From contig LR746272.1 in NCBI GenBank assembly GCA_902729315.2, positions 5,274,272 to 5,338,271 of the forward strand: 64,000 nucleotides of DNA, given 5' to 3'. The position numbers and the translations under genes are program-made. Every line of letters begins with the position of its first letter. Position 1 is the first letter of the stretch. This DNA comes from Spirodela intermedia. Lineage: Eukaryota; Streptophyta; Magnoliopsida; Alismatales; Araceae. Of this stretch, positions 30,972 to 43,216 are shown piece by piece. Below the pieces are notes generated by a model. The model worked only from the letters and a program-made list of their open reading frames with translations. It made no database searches and was not told the DNA's origin.

Positions 30972-32859
30972 TTAGCAGGCTTCCGTCCGGCCGCCGCCGC
31001 CGCTGCTGCTGCTGCTGCTGGTGGAGCTGTCGCTGCCATCGCCGCCGTTGCCGCCGCTGTGCTGGCCGTCCTGCGCCGCCGGTCCGAGCTGCAGGGCGAG
31101 GATCTGCTCCGGCCAGGAGTCCGCCGGCGTCGGGTATCTCGCATGGGGTCTGGTCACCTGAGAGGGGAGCTTCGGGGGGGACCCCGGCGGCGGCGGTGGC
31201 GCGGCCGCCTCCGTAGAGTAAGCGGCGAGTTCCTGGTTGATGGGGATGACGTAGACAGGTCCGACCACCGCCGCCGCCGTGGAGGGCTGGGGCGGCGCCA
31301 CCTCCGCGCCGCCCCTCCACGCGGGTTTCGACCTGCCCTTCTCCTTGAGCTCCTCCTGCAGCTTCCGGATCTCCTGCTCCAGCGCGAGGTTCTCGTCCAT
31401 CAGCTCGCTCTTCTCCATCGCCACCTGCGGGGAAGTTGCGGATCAGCAGGGGACAAGAAGAATGGCAGCATAATCTCCACTTTCTACGGCAGACGATAAT
31501 CGGAGAACGATTTGGTCAACCTAGAACAAGATCGAGCCAGTTTTTGGACGGAAAGACTCACGAATTGAGATTCTGTGGCCAAGGAGGTATTTTCTCTCCG
31601 GAGGGACTCCACCTGCGAGAGCATGTCCCGGAGCAGCCGAGCCGCGTCGCCTAATACAGAGGCCTTGCCATTGTTGTGCCGACCCGGCTCTGATTGCATA
31701 GTTTTTTGGGAAATATTAATGCACTCACAGAGGCGAATGATTAAATAAATGCGCCACTGAATCACCCAAAGTTTATTCGATTCGGTAAATTCATGGGGCG
31801 GCCGATCTGACGGCAGAACCCACGAGCTGTAATTTTGGCACAAAAAAAGAGAAAAAAAAAGGCGATATTGTAAGAATAACCCAGTTACCTAGAGCCTGAC
31901 CCAGCTCAAGAAAGAGGTCATTCAGATGCTCACGCTTCAGCTTCTCTCTCTCAGCTTTGTGGACTTTCTTCGGAACTCTCCGTTGACTCCTCCTCTCAGG
32001 CCTGCGTCATGAAAACTTTCAGACACCAGAACAATAACGAGCGAAATAAACCTACGATTTAATCCAAATCATCATCATCATCATCACCCCTCAGCAGTGC
32101 ATCAAACGCCATCCAGCTAGATGGGCCCCACATAAACCCTATCCACATGGATCCACGGGGTTCAGATACAGCTGGCAGAACGGATTAATCACAGCCTGTG
32201 GAAATCCAATGCCCCTCATACATGGCTGGCGACAGAAAATGGATAGATTCCAGAGGTAGCAACGCCGGGCTCCTCGAAGCTCATAATTTCATGTATTATA
32301 TAAAAATGTCGGATTTTCTCTTCAAAATGGAAATTCTTTAACCGAAAATGTGAGAATCATAGTTATTCCTTGATTTGAGGGTTTGACTGTTTCTAAAGGA
32401 AGATTCTTCAACGCCACACATCTAACGAACCTCAAAAGGCCGACCAAAAATGCAGAACCATATGCGTGAGTGAACCATTGATAATCTTGCAGACAGACAG
32501 TAATGGTTGACTTTTTTCTTTTCAAGGAAAACCCATCCACCGGTCGCCATCTGGATCCCTTCCGAACAGCCCACCTACCACAGTGTGGTGGAATCATGAA
32601 GTCGAGAATCACAGTTATCTTAAACGTTAAAAGGTATGGAGAAGATCAGATTGGAATTCCTAAGAGAAAATCAGGGCACAACGGCTTCTGAGAGACATCG
32701 ATCGTCACTAGAAATATTTGCCAAGGTTAACATGGATATTTGCCAAGAACATTAAATCCGTGGGTAGAAATGATGAAGGATGACGGCCGACCTTCCGATG
32801 TGCTTTTCAGACATGAGCGCTCCGTCATCGCCCACCGGAGTGGGGAAATCAGAGACCAT
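30972..32859 (-). CDS. PYE/IRO3-type bHLH transcription factor (group IVb), 253 aa, four exons
   Basis: Exons on the minus strand: 32859-32792, 32001-31889, 31689-31562 and 31424-30972. All are GT-AG and in phase, starting MVSDFPTPVGDDGALMSEKH. The basic region and helix 1 (residues 26-60) read RRVPKKVHKAEREKLKREHL then NDLFLELGQALE. The loop and helix 2 read NNGKASVLGDAARLLRDMLS. A leucine-zipper-like coiled coil follows (ENLALEQEIRKLQEEL). This matches the POPEYE (bHLH47) / rice IRO3 group, nuclear repressors within the iron-deficiency response (family knowledge). The C-terminal 100 residues are Pro-, Ser- and Gly-rich, coded by GC-rich triplet repeats, and diverge from known members. The 5' flank carries CT repeats (sense), a telo-box and, further out, a dense site II cluster. 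Confidence 0.9.
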
Positions 32860-33240
32860 AGTCATACCCCGAACCACTCTGTTCACAAGAACGGCTCCCT
32901 CCTGAGAAGAATCAGAAGCCAGAATCATAAGAACCAGATATCATAAGTTTCGTCCGGGCAAAATTGGGAGCACAGGGGAGGAGGATGCCTCTCTCTCCGA
33001 TCACAGCCACTCATATCATACAGTAAACATGGAAACAGAGAGGGGAACGTCCGGGGCGGAGTGTCCTCCGTTTCCCACCTCGAGCAATAACCCCTCAGAT
33101 CATCGGGAAAAGCTCAGAACGAACCAACGCAGAGAAAGCCTCGTCGATCATCGCCCAAATTTCATCACGAAACAAAAAAAAACGCAAGCAATGAAATCAA
33201 AGAATCACCCGCTGTAAATCCCCAAAGTCCCCGCAAGACC

Positions 33241-33248
33241 TAGGGTTT
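33241..33248 (-). promoter_or_regulatory. Telo-box upstream of the PYE/IRO3-type gene
   Basis: AAACCCTA on the minus strand, 382 bp upstream of the ATG at 32859. It is probably in the promoter or first UTR. Confidence 0.45.
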
Positions 33249-33404
33249 GCAGAAGAGCAGATCTCGCCACAAACCTCGATTAGGAGCCTATGAGCCCCTG
33301 CGAGTGGATCGCTCCGCCTACCGTCTTGATCGAAAACGCGAATCGGGCAGCCGGCGGGGCAGACTCCAGCACGCGCGCCGCCCAGGAAGAGCGGCTAGAG
33401 AGAA

Positions 33405-33620
33405 GAGGTCTAGAGAGAGAGAGAGAGAGTCCCCAGCACAGAGAACGAGGAGCACGTTGCCCAGCAAGAACGGGTAGAGAGAGGTCTAGAGAGAGAGGAG
33501 AACGAAGCAAGAACCGGTAGAGAGAGGTCTAGAGAGAGAGAGAGAGAGACCCACAGAAAGACGGAGGGAGCACATAGCAAGAACGGCTAGAGAGAGGTCG
33601 AGAGAGAGAGAGAGAGCGGG
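33405..33620 (+). repeat. Degenerate tandem modules with GA repeats
   Basis: At least three modules of about 60-85 bp share AGCAAGAACGG, then TAGAGAGAGGTC, then TAGAGAGAGAGAG, followed by variable sequence. Module starts lie near 33461, 33508 and 33577, with a partial one near 33395. On the bHLH sense strand the repeats read CT. Confidence 0.75.
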
Positions 33621-33807
33621 GAGCCCCGCGTGTGGCGAGCACCCTCCCCTGCCACGTTCGGACACGTGGCCCGCGCCGCCAAACGCGTGCCTGCTCTCGC
33701 TACCCGCGGTCTCCATTTCCACGTCAGGACAAACCGCCTTACGAGCCCCTCGTCATGGGTCAAGACCAGATCCCATAGAGCGAAGGATAAGCGGTGGTCA
33801 TTGGGTC

Positions 33808-34117
33808 GGCCCAGATACGTCTCTCCTTGGACCAAATGGATAATGCACTGGGCCCAATACTATAATGGGCTGATCACGTGCATAGCCCATTTAGGAAGCC
33901 CAACCAGCCCAAATAGAAAATAACGGCTTGGGCCAGACCGAAATAGATGGGCCATTTCGAGTGAACTGGCTGCCTCCTTCGATGGGGCCAACGAATATTT
34001 CCAAGCAGGTCGGCCTTCTTTATCAGATTAATGGGCCTAATGTCCATTTTTCGATGGGCCGGATAATTGGGGACCACACAGCCTGGCCAGGCCCAGTTTC
34101 TTTCGGGATCGGGCCCA
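33808..34117. promoter_or_regulatory. Dense cluster of 13 site II (TGGGCY) motifs
   Basis: TGGGCC/TGGGCT or their complements start at 33808, 33849, 33851, 33866, 33884, 33897, 33906, 33929, 33948, 34032, 34055, 34090 and 34112. Chance expectation in 310 bp is below one. Site II elements are bound by TCP factors and are typical of promoters of growth- and translation-related genes. The nearest gene is the PYE/IRO3-type bHLH, about 950 bp away on the minus strand; a nearer promoter of an unseen gene or RNA is possible. Confidence 0.65.
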
Positions 34118-34139
34118 ATAATTGTACAATCGAAGTCAA

Positions 34140-35139
34140 CTCATGATTAATTAAAAAGCCAAGTTCATCTAGGGCAACACATGATAAAAATAATTAAAAG
34201 TCAAATAAACAAGAATCTGGAACCGAGGATTGGTCAATCCAGTTGATCTTAACCAATAATGGAAGCAGCTGAGGCCCAGGGCAGGCTTGTGGATCCCAAA
34301 TTATTTAGTGCGATATAAGAATAGGTAAATGAGGGGTGATAATATCAAACAAAACCCCGTATTTATCAATATAATGGCCATAAAACCCTAATGGTTTGGA
34401 TTAAAAATAAAAAAGAGGTGATGCATACTCAATTTGTGATCAAAAGTATATGACAATCTATGAATGTCAACGACTATGAATAAAGTTTTGTTAAATATTG
34501 ATAAATAAATAAGCGTGGGATCTAAGGTAATACCGGACTCGATTGAAGCTTGAGCATGTTGTGTCAAGCTTCAGAGTCAACTAAGACCTCATCAAAAGCA
34601 TAGTCTAAGTCAACTCGATATAAAGCATAGGTCTACCCTAGCCCTGTGGTCTACTGATTGAGAGAGAGAGAGAGAGAGAGAGAACCGGCCCAGCAAGACT
34701 GACGAATTACCCTCCCCATTGACTCTCCCGGTTGGTTGACCTTGGGTGGTTGACGAGATCATCAGTATGCCAGCGTTATAGCGCAGCCTAGGGCATGGTT
34801 TTCGGGGGGGGATACCCTTGTGTGGGTAGCTGCCAGGAGGGCTACCCTTGGTGACGAGCTTCCTGGAGTTTTGCGATTAGACGAGCGCCCTGCAACCTTA
34901 TTAGCTCTGGCCAGGCTGTGGTTGCCAGAACACGACGAGGTTTCTCTCTTAGTTTATTGTCCAGGGCAGAAGATACAGATCAGCCTGCACTTTTTCCTTC
35001 CCCCGGAGCATCTTCCAGCAACATTATCGCACATTCTTTCCGATTTATTTATTTCTCTCGCCACAAGGAGGTCCTCGTCTTTGTCGTCGTTTCCCTCATC
35101 CTGTTTTTCTCTCAATCCTTGTACTTTTTACTTTTGCTA
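34140..35139. other. Intergenic DNA, nothing coding recognised
   Basis: Contains a GA tract at about 34660-34682. No exon or element that I can name. Confidence 0.4.
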
Positions 35140-35173
35140 CGAGCACTTCTTCTTCTTCTTCTTCTTCTTCTCT

Positions 35174-35208
<35 letters not shown>

Positions 35209-35530
35209 TTCTTCTTCTCTTCTTCTTCTTCTACTACTACCACTACTACTACTACTACTTCTACTACAACTACTACTATTTCTGTTACTTCTACTTATTC
35301 TATCACTACAGCTACTGCTTCTTCTTCTTTAATTCTTACTCCTCCTACTTCTACTACCACCATCACCACCACCAGTATTACTAATACTTCTTACTACTGC
35401 GACCACCACCACCACCACCACTACTACTCTTACTTCCTACTGCTGCTAATACTACTACAACTGCCAGCGCCACCACCATCACCAGCTCTACTACCACAAC
35501 CACCACTATTACTACTGCACCCCATTCCAC
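35140..35530 (+). repeat. Triplet-repeat mosaic (TTC, then TAC, then CAC units)
   Basis: Nearly 400 bp of trinucleotide repeats that grade from TTC/CTT through CTA/TAC to ACC/CAC. All three frames stay open and give low-complexity Ser, Leu, Thr, Tyr or His runs, so the open frames here are not evidence of a gene. Confidence 0.9.
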
Positions 35531-37428
35531 CTACTACCCCCTATACATCTCCCACGCTTCTTCGTCGTATCATTCTCCCCCCGTCTCGATGGTTTGGTTC
35601 GCTTTGTTCTTGCCGTGAACAATCCGATTGAACCCTAAAACTGAGCGTGACCTGGGGAAGCCATCCGCTTCCCCCTCTCTTATTCTGAGCGATTAAACTC
35701 CCACTGGACTGGACGAGATCTTCCTGACCCTCAATAGCTCCCCTCAGAGGAGGGAATCATGAGGGTCGAATTTAGCCAAGTCGGATACCACCGAAGCTTT
35801 GTTGGTCTAACCCCCTCACAAAGAAGATCCCGAGAGTGTGATTCAAAAGACCCCGCATCGGTTCCATCAGTGAACCCTCGATGAGACGAATGCAGAGAGA
35901 AAAGATAGCATGAGGATTGAAGAGAGAGGTGACTCAGACCGCAGCCAGCCATAGGGATGGGAAGGACATAAATGCGGACATGTTTTAATGATCCTTATGG
36001 GATCCGAGAGTAAATGCAGTGAGAGGGTCTCTCTGTGACATGACCAGTTCCCCCTCCCTCCCGCTCTTCTTCACGCTTCTTCCTCACTCTTCTTTTTACC
36101 CACATGACCAGCACTTGCAGATCTGAAACTTCTGCAGAAATCCACAGACAGTTCTTTTGGAGCCTTTAACGCTCCCTGCGGGCAGCTGGCGAGACCTGTG
36201 AGGGCCTTGTACTTGAGAGGAGTGCTAAAAAGGGGCGAAAACCTCCAGTGGAGATGGGTCTGTGGAATCTCGGGTTGGTGTGTTCATTCCCATGCAAGAG
36301 CGAGAATAGACGCTTCCTCGTTGGGGCATACCCTACCCTTAAGCAAGAGATTCTCTTATTCTCATTTGAGATAGAGTAAGAAGTTTCAGAGATGTCTGAA
36401 GGCCTAACTGTAACCTCCTATTCTCATTGTTTTTCTTCTCTCTCTCTCTCGCTAACGATGCCTGTTAGCGACTCTGTCTATCAACTTCGCCTCGTTTTCT
36501 ACTCGAAGAAGTCCAAATGATGGAGAAATTTTCTGTTCTTGAAGACTGACGCGTTGACCAGCGTGATCTTCGATAGGCAATATCCATTTGACTTCTGACT
36601 TCAGATACTAACCTTTGAAACCCCTTTTCATTCTTTCCCGCAGAAGAGGATTGAGAAAAGGGGGAATAAAAGTGAAAACACAGGACTTCGCCTGATTTCC
36701 TCCTTTGAAGAACGATAGTGGATGGCGTGAAAACCCATGAAAAACTCAAGGAAGATCAACCGGAGGTACTGCAACTCATTGTAAGAACAAGCGACCTCCC
36801 CCCTCCCTCCCCTTTTCTCCCCCTTCCCTCCCATAGAGAGCCGTCGGATGGGTCATGTGACAACTTTATTATGCGGCAGAACAACCGACAGCTACTCGTG
36901 TTGCCCACCAGCAGCTTGTCTTCATAGGGAGACGATGAGCTGCTGCTGTTGTTGTTGTCTTGGCCTTTCAAGGACCTTGTGTGCTTCCCCGATGGTATGA
37001 GACCCAACAGTGCAACAAAGACAAACTCCAGCCAAAACGAGTTATTGAGTAGCTGTTCTCCATAACAGTAAAAACTGGGGCATCTTCTCGCAGAATGACA
37101 GCCGAAGATCGGCTAGAAATAGATATAAGTCCTCAATGGACGAAGAGAAGAGGGCGTGGATATTGCTCGCGATCGTGTAGGTTTTTGGAATCCATCACTC
37201 GTTGACGAAGAAAATTGAAAGGTCCCTTGGAACTTTCTCAAAACTTACTAGCGGAAATCAGATGGATATAGGTCTTCTGATGAGAAAGAGAAGGAAGTAT
37301 GGATTGTCATCGATTATTGTTAGATAGCATGCATGTGGGTTTTGCAATACGGCCCTCATTCATAAAGAAAAATGTAGCCAATTACAGGCGGAAGTCCGCT
37401 GGATATGGGTCGTCATTGGAGAGAGAGC

Positions 37429-37465
<37 letters not shown>

Positions 37466-38087
37466 GATGGACCATTATTCATCATAGTGAGAGCATAAAC
37501 CCTTGAGAATGCATCACTGACTGATAAAGAAAGATAAAAGCTTCCCTAGCCCACATCAGCAATCATGTTATCTTTCCTTAGATTCTTTGGTTTGACCTAC
37601 TGTTGGTCTCGTCACGCCCCACCCGACCATTTAAAAATGCACTAAAAAAATTCATTTTTTAGGGTCTAGCAAGAATGAGAATGGGTGTGCAGAGTTTGGT
37701 AGGGGGTGGTGGTTTTGTTCGAGGAAAGGGATACCCTTGTCTAGTTCGTCTACTCTCTCTTCCCATATATTATGCTATAATTAATTCATAATCGCACCAA
37801 GTGAACCCATATGATATCTACAAGCAAAATATTATGGAAAAAGAAAACCAACATGATCGCTGGATGCATGCCGGCTCCCCCGTTGACCAAACCTAAGTGA
37901 GGGAGAATATCACTTCCCACAATTTCTTGAAGAGAGTCAAATCGACCGAGAAAAGGGTATGGCTGTGTGGACTAAAGAACACTGGATCGGAATCAAGTCG
38001 ATCTTCATTATATCACAAGAACTCAAACCCTAGAACGAGGGAAAGATGGAGGAAGAAGGAAGAAGGAAGAAAACGTGATTAACCATC

Positions 38088-38088
<1 letters not shown>
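35531..38088. other. Intergenic DNA, no gene recognised
   Basis: Short open frames only. A GA tract lies at about 37432-37462 and a short CT run at about 36437-36451. Confidence 0.4.
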
Positions 38089-38128
<40 letters not shown>

Positions 38129-38180
38129 TCCTCTCCCTCTCTCTCTTCTCTCCCTCTCCCTCTCTCTCTTCTCTTCCTCT

Positions 38181-38217
<37 letters not shown>

Positions 38218-38220
38218 CGT
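38089..38220 (+). repeat. CT-rich interrupted microsatellite downstream of the TCP gene
   Basis: CT units with periodic CC or TT interruptions over about 130 bp, about 200 bp beyond the TCP stop codon at 38424. On the TCP sense strand it reads GA. Confidence 0.92.
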
Positions 38221-38423
38221 CCCTCCCTCCCTCTCCATCCCCAGGCCCAAACCCCATTATCTTTGAAAATCTTGATAAAAAAATGTCTTGCATGTGTATT
38301 GCCAGATGTTTATACGCATGGATCAAATTCAAAAAATATAAAGAGAACGATGAAAATGGAGAAAATCGTTCGGCGTGACCATCACCATCTAGAATATTGC
38401 GGGGGTTTGATAAGATCAGGAGG

Positions 38424-38913
38424 CTACGAGTTACTCGTACTCATGGTTTCAAGCCGGTCGCTACCGCCGCCGCCGCCGCCGCCGCCGTGCTGCTGCTGGT
38501 GCTGATGTTGGGACCCTGTGGGCACCTGTTCGGAACTCGAGCTTGCTCCACCGCCGCTACCTGCCACGGGCAGCTGCCTGTAGGCGTTGAGCGCCGCCAG
38601 GATGCCCATCTGACCCTCGACTCCGCCGCCGACTACCGAGCCTAGGCCCAGCTGCTGGCTGGGAAGAAGGGCCATTGGCCCGGGGAAGTTCATGAAATGT
38701 AGCCCTTCCCTTGGCATGGATCCCCTGAACATGGTGGTGCCCCCCACCGGTGGGAAAGTCCATATGGAGTCTCCTGCAACTCCCCCGGCGTTGGTCGGAT
38801 TGGTGACCATCCACAGCGTACCCGGCATCTGCCCGTGACCCGAGAGCTGCCCGAAACCCGCCATTTGTGTCTGTTGCTGTTCGTGTTGGTGTTGGTGTTG
38901 GTGTTGGTGTTGG

Positions 38914-38985
<72 letters not shown>

Positions 38986-39641
38986 TGGGAAGCTTCCTGT
39001 TCCCACCGGCGCTTTCTCGCCGAGTTCGGATCCAAGTCGGGCGGCACCTCAAGGCCACTGGCGTGGAAATTTAGCAGCGCGGCAGTGGAGGGCCCCTCCC
39101 AATCGACACCGCGCATGCGTAGGGCGGGAGTATGCGGGCCGGCGAGGGCGGCGTTGAAGAAGTTGGCACGGAGGTGCGATGGCGCCGACATGCTGGAACC
39201 GGAGCTGCGGAGGGAGATATTGAGGGAGGTGAAGTTCGCGGGGATCGTGCCGGTGCCGGTGGCGGCGATGATGGCGGGCTCCGCCTGCTGGAGGAGCCAC
39301 TCGATGGTCTCGCCGTCGGTCTTGTGACCGAGCTCGCGCGTAAGCTGGAAGACGCGGGCGGCGCACGTTGCCGGCATGCGGATACGGCGGCCGCGGCCGT
39401 CAACCTTGGTGTGGCGGTCCTTGGTGGAGCTCCGCTTGGGTGGCGGCTTCTTGGGGGGCTCCACGTGGACGAACTCGTGGGGCGCGGCTGGGCCTGGCCC
39501 TGGGCGGGCAACGGTGACCTCGGAGGAGGACATGGCGAGGGAGGGATACCCGGAGCTGGAGCATGCATCGTCCTCCTTCTTCTCCAGGAGTTGCAGAGGG
39601 AAGTTGGGCCGCCTGCAGGGGTCGCCCTCCATTTCCTCCAA
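38424..39641 (-). CDS. Class I TCP transcription factor, 405 aa, single exon
   Basis: An intronless frame starting [10 protein letters not shown], typical of the family. The TCP domain (about residues 72-130) is class [61 protein letters not shown], followed by the class I extension [15 protein letters not shown]. The best resemblance is to the TCP8/14/15/22/23 group. These nuclear proteins bind GGNCCCAC/TGGGCY sites and promote cell proliferation and growth (family knowledge). Residues 219-242 are an uninterrupted run of 24 Gln, then about eleven alternating His-Gln residues. The run is coded mainly by CAA with a CAG block, so it can change length by replication slippage. The C-terminus is Gly/Gln/Ser-rich and ends STSNS. 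Potential targets carrying TGGGCY lie in this same window. Confidence 0.95.
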
Positions 39642-40467
39642 CTCTCACATGTGATGATCCTTCACATCCTCTTCTTCCCCCGGAGCCGACCGGATTCCCA
39701 CGAAGACTCTTCTCAGTATTTAGACGAAAGAATCAAAATTTGTTGGAAGAACAACTTCTCCCAAGCTCCGCCTACTGGATTTTTGTGAGGGAGAGGCACA
39801 CCGATTATGAACCAGATGCAGAAGCCAGTGAGATCAAAAACCTAGAGAGAGAAAGGGGATGATGACGAGGTTTGATGCACTATATTCGGCCAAAAAGATT
39901 GCTGGGGAGGAATCGTCGAGGTGCACGGCTTGACAGACGAATCTGACTGGATTTATGTGGAAAATCACAAGACAGGCAGTTCAAGTGAGGTATTTTCCCC
40001 CGAGAAATTGGAGGAAAGGAGATCAAACCATGGCCTGACCAGAAAATCGATCGCACTGTCGCATGATCGAACTCTGAGGGATCTCGCGAGAGAAAGGGAG
40101 CCAGCAGGTATACTGTCCCGGGGTCAAAATTGTTCGATAACAAATCCAAATCATGGAATACTGGTAGTGGATATGGACGGAGAAAGAAGGAACCGAGAGA
40201 GAGAGAGAGAGAGAGAGAGAATCTGTGGTGGAGGGTATGTATGCGCTTACCAGGTGCTCACCTGCTGGAAGGGAGGGTCTCAGCCGGCAAGCATCAGAGG
40301 AAGGGCGGGAGTGGGGAGGGGGGGGGCCGCGGGAGAGAGGGGAAGGGATAAGGGGTGGAGGTAAAGCTTCAAGCGACAAATCCAACGACGAGAATTATAT
40401 GGGCTTCCAAAAGCGGACGATTTTTCGTGGAAGTTTGTTTGCTTTAGCTGCTTAATCTCTCTGTCTC

Positions 40468-40498
<31 letters not shown>

Positions 40499-42800
40499 TC
40501 AAACCCTTATTCTCCCCTCCTCTCTCTCCCTCGCTTCTTCACTGCAGGCTATTCTTCTCTCTCAATTCTCTCTCACACCTCTCTGTTCTCTCTCTTTCGT
40601 CTTTCAATTTAGTGCGTTATACCCCTTTTTACTGTGCCCGGGCAGTCACTTGGCTCAGACTCCACGTGCAGTGCTCTTTATCATTCAATCCATAAAGACA
40701 GTAGCGTTCGAGATGGAGACCCCCCAGTAAAAAAAAAGATGGAAAAATGAGGGACCGGAAAGAAAAAAAGGAAAGATAATCGTGCGGGTCCCGCCCACCT
40801 CCCTCCTCACTCTCTCTCTCTCTCTCTTGTCATCATCATTCCCTCCATCGCCTTTCGCTCACCATCTCTACCTCCTTTCGACTTTGCTTTCCCATGCCAC
40901 GGCTGGATCCCACTGGCTAGGGCTAGGGTTTTGGAGCCCCCACTCTGGCTCCACTTCGGTGAAAAAATAAACCAGAGGTCAGCGTGAAGGCAAACCCTCT
41001 TTCACCACCGCCTGGCTCGCCCACCTTACCCAGAACTCCCTTTTCAGTTATTTTCATCCCTCTCTCTCTCTTGCTCTCTCACAAGGGGGTACGTGACGCT
41101 TGAAGGGGAACTTTTCAATGCGCTCTGGTTTACTACAAGGGTCTCATCGCTCTCCACCTCTCTCTAACCACGAAATGAAGCTCTACCCTCGTATTGAAGG
41201 AGAGAGACAATCGGCATATCGAGGGAGACAAGAGTCCTCCATGTCGCCGTCAGGAGAACAACACGGCCTTTGCCTCTCCGGGGAGAGCAACCCCAGAAGG
41301 CGCTGGCGATCTCCCCCAGAGATTCCATTTTCACACAATCAACCCCCCCCCTTTCAATCATCTCCCAGAGGGCTGGCTCCCACTCTAATCGAACTTACTG
41401 CCTAGGGTTTGTCCTTCCCTGGGGGCTCCGCCAGGTAGCAAGAGGACAAGGCAAGCTCTTCTACTGGATTCCCAGGGTTATCCCGTCCATGTTCTTCAGC
41501 ATCCTGCGTGTTTCCTGCCACCATTCACAGCAATTTCCTGCCTCGAAGGGTCTGCATCTTGCAGGATTAACTGACCCAGACCTCCTCCATTAGTCCTCTT
41601 ACCCACCTCTCGTTTTCATCGTAGACATCAATGCCTGTGTAGAGAGAGAAACGAGGGGGGGGGGAACATGAGCCAGAAATTGTGGGTCAGTGGGGTGGGG
41701 AGGGAACCAGACGGAGGAAAAGAGAAAACAAGACGACGTAGGGAGGAAACATTGAAACGCGCCCATTAATTGAAGCAGAAGCACGTGGATTGCCTCAAAC
41801 CCTATCTCTGAGAGGGGCCTTTTGTCGTCTTCTTCCTCCCCCCGGGCCGCAGGAGGCGCAGCTCGCCGGTGCAACTCCGCGAAACCCGCAGGAACGGCGG
41901 CGGAAGAATTCCCCGGCGGAGCCGCCGACGCCCACGGACGGGCAGGATTGGCCGACCGAGAATGAAGATCTGCCGGAGATTTCCCCCGCCGTCAGGATGT
42001 ACGGACCGGATCTTTCCTCCCTCCCTCCTCTCTCTCTTTATCTGTCTCTCTACAAGATAAAATTAGGGTGGGATTCTCGAGGTATTTCGCGGGGGTACGA
42101 AGACCCTTTTCCCGCCTCCGCGTCCCTTCTCTGTCTCTCTGTCTGCCCCCGTTTGGAAAAATCAACGTCCGATACGAGGGTCCATCCATCGGACGATAGA
42201 GATCGCATCTTATGGGGCCCACAAAAAACCCGTACACGAAAATTAGGGAGTTCCCGTGTAACGGTGGCGAGGCCGGAGATCCCGTCGCCACGCCAACCCT
42301 GACACGATGACGTCATCAAGGTGATAGCGTTAAATCCTCACATTTTTTGGGCTTTTTTCTGAAATGGGCATGTAAAAATTAGCCGTCACCTCTGTGGTTA
42401 TTATTATTATTATTATTTCCGTGATTGTGGAAATTATTTACGATTCATATAATAATTTCCGTAGCACATTGATGGGTGGGTGACGGCGTATATCGCAGGT
42501 AGTCAAATTATTTAAACAAGGCGTTGTAGAAGATAATGTTCGTTATATAGATTTAAAACCCATTAAATTATATATTTATTTCGATGTGTTCTAGAGAGAG
42601 AGAGAGGTAGCTCTGATCCCGGAGCTGAATCCTCCAGCTTGCCGGCACCGGAGCTCGGCCTCCTCCCCTCCTGCGACATCGCGAGAAGAAGCCGCCGTGA
42701 AGCCAGCTGAGTTGAGCCGAGGAGCCGGATGGTGTGATTTAAATATCCTTTTTTTCAAATAAAATACCATTTAATGGGGACAGCTTGACGGTCAAGCTTC
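39642..42800. other. TCP upstream region and intergenic DNA, no further gene recognised
   Basis: A GA tract at about 40198-40220 and a CT tract at about 40457-40499 lie upstream of the minus-strand TCP gene. An open frame of 170 aa on the plus strand at 41790-42302 is GC-rich but shows no domain. A GA tract lies at about 42593-42606. Confidence 0.4.
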
Positions 42801-43161
42801 AGAGCCAGCGGCTGGTGACGTGGGCCCATCCCCCGCCCGCCCGCCTCTCTCTCTCTCGCTAGGGCTAGGGTCCCAGTCCTTCTCTATCTAAATTCGAGGT
42901 GTGGGACCCACCAGCTCCACTTGCATTCAAGGACAATGGGGCCCGCTAACGTCATCAGACACTCGGAATCTTCCTGCCCGGAGGACCCACAATTACGGCA
43001 GACGTCGCCCCCCGGAAAGGGGGCAGCTTGGCCCCTCGCAGTGGAGGAGGGACGGGTTGGCGCCCACCTGGAGTGGCCCACTACAGACTATTCTCTCTCC
43101 GGGCCCACAAGCCCGGCCCAGATCTGAAAAAGTATCTCGTGGCCATGGAGGCTCCGGGGAG

Positions 43162-43216
43162 GCTGACGTCAGCGAGGCGGACAGGCCACGTGGCGGGAAG
43201 CGTCACGTCAGGTGAC
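43162..43216. promoter_or_regulatory. Clustered bZIP/bHLH palindromes (C-box and G-box)
   Basis: The 12-bp perfect palindrome GCTGACGTCAGC (43162-43173) and the 10-bp perfect palindrome GCCACGTGGC (43185-43194) lie 11 bp apart. CGTCACGTCAGGTGAC follows at 43201. ACGT-core palindromes like these are bound by plant bZIP and bHLH factors. The surroundings are GC-rich and promoter-like, but I find no gene whose start fits. Confidence 0.5.

Noticed and set aside
34820-35631. Two long plus-strand frames rich in Ser, Leu, Thr and His
   Set aside because: They exist only because triplet repeats stay open in all frames; no conserved domain and no start context.
38557-39157. Poly-Thr, poly-Asn, poly-Leu and poly-Val frames over the TCP gene
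   Set aside because: Shadow readings of the polyQ/HQ triplet tract in other frames of the same DNA.
41790-42302. 170-aa plus-strand frame in GC-rich DNA
   Set aside because: Proline/arginine-rich with no domain, and the frame passes through CT-rich sequence. Left as unidentified rather than called a gene.
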